A stretch of DNA of 9,365 nt from CAYHSY01 sp964359435. Lineage in GTDB: Bacteria > Patescibacteriota > Minisyncoccia > UBA6257 > JAUSGH01. A model generated the notes under the pieces. That model did no database searches and was not told the DNA's origin. It saw nothing but the letters and a program-made list of their open reading frames with translations. Made by a program: the position numbers and the translations under genes. Below, in pieces: positions 4,622-9,365 of the stretch. The stretch lies in assembly GCA_964359435.1 (NCBI GenBank), contig CAYHSY010000037.1, forward strand, positions 1 to 9,365. Reading direction: 5' to 3'. Position 1 is the stretch's first letter. Each line of letters opens with the position of its first letter.

Positions 4622-4804
4622 GCCACCCCGACTCCCGAGCGAAACATCTCGGAGAGTTAAATATAAAATAAGCTCGCGAATAGCAAATTTACCGGGAGCC
4701 ATACCCGCGTGAGCAGGGTGGCAAATTTGCGTCCGCCAACTGGCGGATGAGCGAGCTGTATTTTATCTAACTCGGAGAAAGTTGAGCGAGGGAGTTGAGG
4801 TGGC
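4622..4804. repeat. Large cruciform-like palindromic element downstream of pnp
   Basis: The outer arms 4622-4636 and 4790-4804 pair over 15 positions with one mismatch and one G-T. A second nested arm pairs GAGTTA (4654-4659) with TAACTC (4768-4773), ATAAAATA (4663-4670) with TATTTTAT (4759-4766) and AGCTCGC (4671-4677) with GCGAGCT (4751-4757). Inside lie two further hairpins: GCAAATTT/AAATTTGC (4683-4690/4723-4730) and TCCGCCA/TGGCGGA (4732-4738/4741-4747). A side hairpin CCGAG/CTCGG occupies 4635-4639/4648-4652. The result is a multi-branched, nearly symmetric fold of about 183 bases with no coding capacity. It begins about 40 bases past the pnp stop, so on the - strand it would be pnp 3' UTR. 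A MITE-like non-autonomous element is the main alternative. Confidence 0.7.
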
Positions 4805-4842
4805 GATATAAAAATAATGCAAGAGGGAGGAAAAAATAATAG

Positions 4843-6939
4843 TTATCCTTTGGCAAGGGCCTTGATAGACAACCCAATTCTTCCATCTTCAACTTTGACC
4901 ACTTTCACGCGGACAATATCGCCAACTTTGACGACATCCTCCACCTTCTTCACAAACCCTTCGCGAAGCTCAGAGACATGCACCATGCCGTCGCGGTCGC
5001 CGCCCAAGTCAACGATGGCGCCGAATTCCAGAATCTTCACCACTGTCCCCTCCAAAATATCCCCCACCTTAAACTCCTTAGTCACGGACTTCACAATCTC
5101 CAAGGCCTGGAGCGCCTTCTCGCGCGAAGTGGACGTGATGAACACCTTGCCGTCCTGTTCAATATCAATGGAGGTTACGCCCGTGTATTCAATGATACCG
5201 TTGATGGTTTTGCCGCCGGGCCCGACCAGCAACCCGATCGTTTCCGGATTAATACTCGTGGACATGATAATCGGCGCGTACGGCGAAAGCTCCGGACGCG
5301 GCGCGGCAATCGCGCCGTTCAAGACGCCCAAAATCTGGAGCCGCGCTTCGCGCGCCTGCGTCAAGGTCTCCACGACCATCTTCATGGAAAGTCCGCGGAT
5401 CTTCACATCCAGCTGGATAGCCGTCACACCGTCCTGCGTGCCCGCCACCTTAAAATCCATATCGCCATAAGAGTCCTCCGGCCCCTGGAGGTCGGTCAAA
5501 ATCTTATAGCGCCCGGACTCCTCGCTCATAAGCCCCATAGCAATACCGGCCACTTGTTTTTTGATCGGCACACCGGCGTCCATCAAGGCCAATGACGCCG
5601 CGCAAACAGTCGCCATAGATGACGATCCGTTGGACGAAAGGATTTCCGAAACCACGCGGATAGTATAAGGGAATTCCGATTCCGAGGGGATCACATGCTT
5701 CAAGGCCTTTTCCGCCAACGCGCCGTGGCCGATTTCGCGCCGGCCCGGCCCGCGGAAATTACCAGTTTCACCGACCGAATAGCCGGGGAAATTATAGTGC
5801 AATAAGAATTTTTTGGTGCCGTTAAAATCAATGGATTCCACCACCTGCCCCGCGCCGGGCGCGTCCAAGGTCACAACCCCCATGGCCTGCGTGTTGCCGC
5901 GGACAAAGAGCGAACTCCCGTGCACGCGCGGCAAGATCTTCGTCTCCGCGTGGAGTTCGCGGACTTCCGTAATCGCCCGGTCATCCGGCCGGCGGCCTTC
6001 ATCCAAAATGCCGGCATGCACCATCCCGTCCACCGCCGCTTCAAAATAGGTATCTGCCGCTATCAAATCCCACCCTTCAATTTCTTTGGCTTTAAGTTCT
6101 TCCATCAAGGCGGCTTTCAAAGCCGTCAAACGCTTCTGCCGTTCAACTTTGTCCTTGACATAGATCGCGTCCTTCAGCTTGCCGTTGATAAACGCGTCAA
6201 TAATTTTAGCGACCTCTGGTGCCGGCTCCGCCAAACGCGGCGATTGCTTGGGCTTCCCCATCTCCTTAATCACTTTATTTTGGAAAGCAATAAGTTCACC
6301 GATCGCTTTATGAGCCGCTTCAAAACCTGCAGCCACATCCACTTCTTTCGCCTCATGGCCGTCAAGTTCAATCATGTTGATAAAGTCAGCCGTGCCCGAA
6401 ACAAAACCTTCAAAATCCGCTTTATCCGTGTCGGGCAATTTGGGTTCCACCACCATTTTGCCGTCCACATGCGCCAAATTCACGCCCGCCACAGGCCCGC
6501 CCCACGGAATATCGGAAAGCCCGAGCGCAGCGGAAGCCGCAACTAACCCTACGAAGGTATGGTCGTTCACGCCGTCAAACGTCAAAACCGTGATAACCAC
6601 CTGAATGTCGCGGCGCAAACGGTAATCAAACAACGGCCGGATGGTGCGGTCCACCATACGGCCGCGGAGTACGGCGCTATCCGACGCCTTGCCTTCACGC
6701 TTGTTATACCGGCCGCCCAAAATCTTACCGATGGAATAAAACTTCTGCTCGTAATCAACCATCAACGGTAAATAATCGATCTCGCGGTCCTCGCCTTCCA
6801 TAACAACCGTCGCGAGAACCGTTGTCTCGCCGTATTTACCCACCACCGCCGCGTTTGCCTGCTCCGCCAACTTGGAAACCTCCAAGGTCAATGGGCGCCC
6901 CATAAAATCCATGTTAAACGACCTCTTTTTAAGATCCAT
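4843..6939 (-). CDS. pnp: Polyribonucleotide nucleotidyltransferase (PNPase), 698 aa
   Basis: PNPase degrades RNA 3' to 5' using phosphate and can add tails in the reverse reaction, acting as a cytoplasmic ring trimer. All parts are present (numbered from the chosen ATG): first RNase PH domain about 1-215, with FYSIGKILGGRYNKREGK in the RNA-binding region; all-helical linker about 225-310; second, catalytic RNase PH domain about 325-545; KH domain about 558-620 with GPGG (573-576); and S1 domain about 624-694. Catalytic features are visible: GDMDFKVAGT (492-501) with the metal-binding aspartates, SNGSSS (436-441) at the phosphate site, and REIGHGAL (401-408). The ATG at 6939 is chosen because MDLKKRSF-GRPLTLEV aligns with the usual N-terminus. 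An upstream in-frame TTG at 6981 would add 14 residues unlike the family. No Shine-Dalgarno site is seen. The 181-base leader carries strong hairpins. Downstream of rpsO and an NYN gene on the same strand. Confidence 0.97.
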   Translation of the reverse strand: MDLKKRSFNMDFMGRPLTLEVSKLAEQANAAVVGKYGETTVLATVVMEGEDREIDYLPLMVDYEQKFYSIGKILGGRYNKREGKASDSAVLRGRMVDRTIRPLFDYRLRRDIQVVITVLTFDGVNDHTFVGLVAASAALGLSDIPWGGPVAGVNLAHVDGKMVVEPKLPDTDKADFEGFVSGTADFINMIELDGHEAKEVDVAAGFEAAHKAIGELIAFQNKVIKEMGKPKQSPRLAEPAPEVAKIIDAFINGKLKDAIYVKDKVERQKRLTALKAALMEELKAKEIEGWDLIAADTYFEAAVDGMVHAGILDEGRRPDDRAITEVRELHAETKILPRVHGSSLFVRGNTQAMGVVTLDAPGAGQVVESIDFNGTKKFLLHYNFPGYSVGETGNFRGPGRREIGHGALAEKALKHVIPSESEFPYTIRVVSEILSSNGSSSMATVCAASLALMDAGVPIKKQVAGIAMGLMSEESGRYKILTDLQGPEDSYGDMDFKVAGTQDGVTAIQLDVKIRGLSMKMVVETLTQAREARLQILGVLNGAIAAPRPELSPYAPIIMSTSINPETIGLLVGPGGKTINGIIEYTGVTSIDIEQDGKVFITSTSREKALQALEIVKSVTKEFKVGDILEGTVVKILEFGAIVDLGGDRDGMVHVSELREGFVKKVEDVVKVGDIVRVKVVKVEDGRIGLSIKALAKG

Positions 6940-6988
6940 ACCGATAAACGCCGTTCCCGGATGATCTCGTAAGCGACCCAAACATCAA

Positions 6989-7040
6989 AGTGTCAGGCCA
7001 GAGATTGCCACCCCCGCCATGGCGGGGTCGCAATGACACT
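6989..7040. repeat. Long hairpin in the pnp leader (REP-like palindrome)
   Basis: AGTGTCA (6989-6995) pairs with TGACACT (7034-7040), ATTGC (7004-7008) with GCAAT (7030-7034), and the centre is a perfect 16-base palindrome CCCCGCCATGGCGGGG (7012-7027). The outer and middle stems share T7034. The flanks read GTCATTGCGA and GCAATCTC on the - strand, which resembles a dispersed intergenic palindrome I recall from many bacterial genomes. A second smaller stem TGACAT/ATGTCA (7045-7050/7063-7068) lies beside it. Both sit in the transcribed leader of pnp. Confidence 0.7.
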
Positions 7041-7120
7041 GAACTGACATTTTGAAATTTGGATGTCACTAGGAGGATCGTCGCAGTTAAAAGCGCTTTA
7101 TAAATTATTTATTAAAGTTA

Positions 7121-7714
7121 TTAATGGTTGTCCGGATTTTCTCTTTGCTCCGGCCTCATGCGACTATTTTGCCGGCGGATTAAAATCTTGGGAATATCTT
7201 CTAACGGGATAAACTCATCGGCCACTTCTTTGATTTTCGCGCCCGCGCTCCGCGAAAATGCCGCGACCTCCACTTCACGGCCCCGGCCCCACTTCAGATA
7301 TTCCACGAGCGGCACAAAATCACTGTCGCCCGTAACAAGCACCACCACATCCAAAAAGTCAGCCATGCGGATGGCATCCACCGCCATACCCACGTCCCAA
7401 TCAGCTTTCTTCACGCCGCTTGAAAATACCTGGATATCTTTAACACGCAACTCGATGCCGGCGCGCTTCAAGGCATCAAAAAACGCGGCCTCGCCGCCAC
7501 CGCCGCCCGCCTGTTCGCCTTCCTGGCCTTGATCCGCCATCAAATCGGTCTTCACCACATAAGCCATGCAACGGATCAATTTACGGCCGGCCAAAAGCGT
7601 CCGCAGCATTTCTTTATAGTTCACGCGCGCGCCGAAAAGATTCTTGGAAGAATGATATAAATTCTGAATGTCTATGAAAATGCCAACCCGTTGTTCTTTA
7701 TTTTTTATATTCAT
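7121..7714 (-). CDS. NYN-domain protein (LabA/DUF88-like putative endoribonuclease), 197 aa
   Basis: NYN domains are PIN-like nuclease folds that use a cluster of acidic residues and a metal to cut RNA. The key residues are here: GIFIDIQNLY (11-20) supplies D15 and N18; KADWDVGMAVDAIRMA (103-118) supplies D105, D107 and D113; and VVLVTGDSDFVPLVEYL (124-140) supplies D130 and D132, the hallmark GDSDF motif. A glycine-rich insertion, GQEGEQAGGGGGEAAFF (63-79), separates the first strand-helix unit from the rest. The tail (180-197) is basic and probably disordered, and could contact RNA. Length is typical for a stand-alone NYN protein. It lies between rpsO and pnp in the same orientation, which suggests a role in RNA processing or decay; that is inference from position. 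A terminator precedes it. Its ATG is inside one arm of an 18-bp inverted repeat, with no Shine-Dalgarno site. Confidence 0.92.
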   Translation of the reverse strand: MNIKNKEQRVGIFIDIQNLYHSSKNLFGARVNYKEMLRTLLAGRKLIRCMAYVVKTDLMADQGQEGEQAGGGGGEAAFFDALKRAGIELRVKDIQVFSSGVKKADWDVGMAVDAIRMADFLDVVVLVTGDSDFVPLVEYLKWGRGREVEVAAFSRSAGAKIKEVADEFIPLEDIPKILIRRQNSRMRPEQRENPDNH

Positions 7715-7814
7715 CCCGTTAGAAATTTAATAATTTTTATTTTTGCGGTTAATCTGTTCAAATCTTGAAAATAATCTATCCCGAAAAGATTTTTAGTTAA
7801 ATTTCTAACGGGAT
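7713..7814 (-). promoter_or_regulatory. Inverted repeat covering the NYN start codon
   Basis: ATCCCGTTAGAAATTTAA (7713-7730) and TTAAATTTCTAACGGGAT (7797-7814) are perfect 18-bp reverse complements, 66 bases apart. On the - strand transcript the 3' arm ends with the first two bases of the NYN ATG, so the hairpin would hide the start region. A further CGGGAT lies within the loop (7778-7783 on the complement) and could pair with the ATCCCG of the 5' arm, giving an alternative, open fold. Regulatory function is inference; a dispersed palindrome is the alternative. Confidence 0.6.
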
Positions 7815-7827
7815 TTCGGATTATTTT

Positions 7828-7862
7828 AAAAAGCGGAGAAGCGCGCAACCGTGCGCGCTTCT
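7828..7862 (-). terminator. Terminator of rpsO
   Basis: On the - strand, AGAAGCGCGC (7853-7862 complement) pairs perfectly over 10 bp with GCGCGCTTCT (7837-7846 complement) around a six-base loop, then CCGC and five U (7828-7832). It begins 5 bases after the rpsO stop. The four bases between stem and U-run make it likely to be partial, allowing some read-through into the NYN gene. Confidence 0.7.
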
Positions 7863-7867
7863 AAAAA

Positions 7868-8128
7868 TTACAAATCTAATTTTTTAACGACGCTCGCGTA
7901 CGCTTTCGGATCGGCTTTCTGCATATAACCAAGCAAACGGCGGCGCTTGCCGACCATTTTCAAAAGACCGCGGCGGGAATGATTATCTTTCGGATTTTGC
8001 TTCAAATGATCCGTGAGCTCCGTGATTTGCTTGGTCAGCAACGCAATCTGCACGCCCACAGAACCCGTGTCCGTATCATGGGCCTTGTAAGTATTAATAA
8101 GTAGTTTTTTCTGACGAATGGTTAACAT
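7868..8128 (-). CDS. rpsO: 30S ribosomal protein S15, 86 aa
   Basis: S15 binds the central domain of 16S rRNA early in 30S assembly. Length is close to the usual 88-89 residues and the family motifs are intact: DTGSVGVQIALLT (20-32), the four-helix core with ITELTDHL (35-42), NPKDNHSRRGLLKMVGKRRR (45-64) containing the rRNA-contacting DNHSRRGLL, and a final basic helix. The start is fixed by the promoter at 8135-8163, whose predicted initiation point is the A of this ATG, so no ribosome-binding site is expected or seen. In Escherichia coli S15 represses its own mRNA through a 5' leader structure. A leaderless message would have no such operator, so control must work differently here. S1 lies upstream and pnp downstream on the same strand. 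Confidence 0.98.
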   Translation of the reverse strand: MLTIRQKKLLINTYKAHDTDTGSVGVQIALLTKQITELTDHLKQNPKDNHSRRGLLKMVGKRRRLLGYMQKADPKAYASVVKKLDL

Positions 8129-8134
8129 AGATAA

Positions 8135-8163
8135 ATTATAGCAGATTGTGGCTAATTTGTCAA
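8135..8163 (-). promoter_or_regulatory. Perfect consensus promoter of rpsO
   Basis: On the - strand, TTGACA (8158-8163), exactly 17 bases, then TATAAT (8135-8140): both hexamers and the spacer match the housekeeping-sigma consensus. The -10 ends six bases before the ATG (8126-8128), so initiation falls on or beside the start codon. It sits inside the 39-base gap after the S1 stop, giving rpsO its own strong promoter. Confidence 0.9.
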
Positions 8164-8167
8164 TAGT

Positions 8168-9268
8168 TCAAGCGGCTTTTTTCAGCTTCAAAATGATACG
8201 CTTCTCCGTGGGCGCTACTTTGGCGATGTTAAACAAATACGACTTGCCGATTTCTAGCTTCTTTTGCATCTCCTCCGGCCCGCCGAATTCAGAAATATGA
8301 ATCAAACCCTGGATATCCGCGTCCAAACCGATGAACGCGCCGAACGGGTTAAATTTCGTAACCACGCCCAAAACATCCGCCCCTTCTTTATATCTTTCCG
8401 CCGCCTTAAGCCACGGGTCTTCCTGGAGCGCTTTCAGGGAAAGAGAAACCCGACCGTCTTTAATATCTAAAATTTTAACCTTAATGGAATCGTTGACTTT
8501 GATCAATTCTTTAGGGTTCTCGATCAACTTATGGCTAAGTTCAGAGATATGAATCAAACCCTCGATGTCCGGATTATCGGCAAAGCGCACAAAAGCGCCG
8601 AAATCGGCTACGCCGGAAACAATGCCCTGCACCAAATCGCCGACTTTATATTTAGCCAAAAGTTCGCGTACGTTGGAACTGGTAACCTCGCGTTCGGAAA
8701 TAATCAATTTACCGGCGCGCGGATTAACATCGATAACCTTCACCTGCAATTCCTGACCCACGAATTTTTTCAATTCTTCCAGGATCTTTTGCTTATCGCC
8801 GTCATCAACCTGCGGATAATGGTTGGAGGCGAGTTGAGAAACCGGCAAAAACGCCTTCATGTCGGAAATATCGGCAATAAGCCCGCCGGTGTTGGCTGCT
8901 AAAATTTTGAGCTTGATCGGTTCGCCGGCTTCATATAAATTCTTAACTTCCTGCCAGGCCTTTTGCTTGGTCGCCTGAGCCAAAGACAATTCCACCAAAC
9001 CCTCTTCATTCTCCTGATCCACCACTTTGGCATGCATCGTATCTCCCATATTCAAACCCTTCAGCACTTCGCCGGCATTGGTAAACTCAATGCCATAGAC
9101 AATGCCCGTGCCAAATTTGCCGAGATCAAAATAAGCCGCTTTGGATTTTTTATAAAGCAACTTGCCTTCCGCAATGTCTCCAATTTTCAAAACCGAAATC
9201 AAGCTCGGATCCACCTTTACGAGTTGAGTCATTGCCGGATGCGGCTTTCTGATAGCGCTAATAGCCAT
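8168..9268 (-). CDS. rpsA: Ribosomal protein S1-like protein with four S1 domains, 366 aa
   Basis: Four consecutive OB-fold S1 repeats are visible at about 28-97, 114-193, 208-280 and 294-363. The last two are the most canonical: GIVSGVADFGAFVRF with EGLIHISELS (215-245), and GVVTKFNPFGAFIGL with QGLIHISEFG (301-329). Each repeat ends in a regular strand such as GRVSLSLKAL (272-281). Repeat 2 is divergent, with AFLPVSQL (139-146) in place of HIS. S1 helps load structured mRNAs on the 30S subunit; four-repeat versions are known from many bacteria outside Proteobacteria, where the protein has six repeats. Stop is TGA. The promoter at 9283-9311 gives a leader of only about 8 bases with no Shine-Dalgarno site; an out-of-frame ATG (9270-9272 complement) precedes the true one by four bases. 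Confidence 0.95.
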   Translation of the reverse strand: MAISAIRKPHPAMTQLVKVDPSLISVLKIGDIAEGKLLYKKSKAAYFDLGKFGTGIVYGIEFTNAGEVLKGLNMGDTMHAKVVDQENEEGLVELSLAQATKQKAWQEVKNLYEAGEPIKLKILAANTGGLIADISDMKAFLPVSQLASNHYPQVDDGDKQKILEELKKFVGQELQVKVIDVNPRAGKLIISEREVTSSNVRELLAKYKVGDLVQGIVSGVADFGAFVRFADNPDIEGLIHISELSHKLIENPKELIKVNDSIKVKILDIKDGRVSLSLKALQEDPWLKAAERYKEGADVLGVVTKFNPFGAFIGLDADIQGLIHISEFGGPEEMQKKLEIGKSYLFNIAKVAPTEKRIILKLKKAA

Positions 9269-9282
9269 ACATTTATGAAAGT

Positions 9283-9311
9283 ATTATAACAAGACAAACT
9301 AAAAAATGCAA
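9283..9311 (-). promoter_or_regulatory. Promoter of the S1 gene
   Basis: On the - strand, TTGCAT (9306-9311), 17 bases, TATAAT (9283-9288), with TG one base upstream of the -10 box as in extended -10 promoters. Predicted initiation near 9276 leaves about 8 untranslated bases before the ATG at 9266-9268. Confidence 0.75.
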
Positions 9312-9318
9312 TAGTTGC

Positions 9319-9365
9319 TCAATCCACCATCAAGCTCACCTTATCCATCTGAGCCGGCACGCTCC
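9319..9365 (-). CDS. Partial CDS, C-terminal tail of an unidentified protein
   Basis: The - strand from the window edge reads SVPAQMDKVSLMVD followed by a TGA stop (9319-9321). The other two frames stop within the same stretch. The composition looks like ordinary coding sequence, and the position fits: the stop is just upstream of the S1 promoter, whose -35 lies 8 bases further on. Too short to identify. Confidence 0.45.
   Translation of the reverse strand, partial: SVPAQMDKVSLMVD

Noticed and set aside
4301..4842. Insertion sequence or CRISPR array in the gene-free stretch
   Set aside because: No transposase or recombinase frame is present. The direct repeats number only two and are 206 bases apart, unlike the regular short spacers of CRISPR.
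4817..5470. Forward 217-residue frame opposite pnp
   Set aside because: Antisense to the KH, S1 and catalytic domains of an intact pnp; serine-, threonine- and proline-rich composition typical of a shadow frame.
5920..6546. Forward 208-residue frame opposite pnp
   Set aside because: Antisense shadow of the conserved pnp reading frame, with no promoter or start signal of its own.
6940..6981. TTG start extending PNPase by 14 residues
   Set aside because: The extra residues do not resemble any PNPase N-terminus, TTG is a weaker start, and the ATG at 6939 begins where family similarity begins.
8168..8170. UGA read as glycine (Gracilibacteria/Absconditabacteria code)
   Set aside because: The S1 frame ends in TGA exactly at the expected C-terminus, and the partial gene at the right edge also ends in TGA, so UGA is a stop here.

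Overview
This window looks like a chromosomal segment of a Candidate Phyla Radiation (Patescibacteria-like) bacterium of roughly middling GC content. That placement is an inference. It rests on six tRNA genes with no encoded CCA end, short compact core genes, an almost complete absence of Shine-Dalgarno sites, a C4 zinc-finger TraR/DksA-like protein, a ComM-type ATPase and a four-repeat ribosomal protein S1. UGA is used as a normal stop (S1 gene and the partial gene at the right edge), which argues against the Gracilibacteria/Absconditabacteria code.

Layout. Positions 5-521 hold a tandem + strand array of six tRNAs: Leu-UAG, Arg-UCU, Thr-UGU, a CAU tRNA (Met or Ile2), Leu-CAA and Lys-UUU. Five of the six are followed, directly after the discriminator base, by the same five bases TTCCA. 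The array ends in a terminator. About 120 bases of hairpin-rich sequence then lead to a second exact copy of the last 18 bases of the tRNA-Lys region and a second terminator of similar design. Positions 830-1339 (- strand) encode an unrecognised 169-residue protein. It is divergent from a DksA/TraR-like zinc-finger protein (1438-1806), and the two promoters appear to share a -35 region. A ComM/YifB-type AAA ATPase follows (1891-3444), convergent with a TylF-like methyltransferase (3455-4300, - strand).

Positions 4301-4842 contain no gene. They hold a 27-base exact direct repeat, nested inverted repeats, and a roughly 183-base cruciform-like element just beyond the pnp stop codon.

The right half is a - strand cluster for translation and RNA turnover, in transcription order: an unidentified gene tail, ribosomal protein S1, S15 (rpsO), an NYN-domain putative endoribonuclease, and PNPase (pnp). 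The rpsO-pnp linkage is classical; the NYN protein between them is the notable addition. rpsO has a perfect consensus promoter that places transcription initiation on the A of its ATG, so its mRNA is predicted to be leaderless. The NYN start codon lies in one arm of a perfect 18-bp inverted repeat, and the pnp leader contains a strong hairpin. These point to RNA-structure-based control, which the sequence suggests but cannot prove.

I see no CRISPR array, transposase, rRNA or replication origin. The best candidates for something undescribed are the tRNA-Lys 3'-end duplication with its structured spacer, the uniform TTCCA trailers, the cruciform element downstream of pnp, and the hairpin over the NYN start codon.
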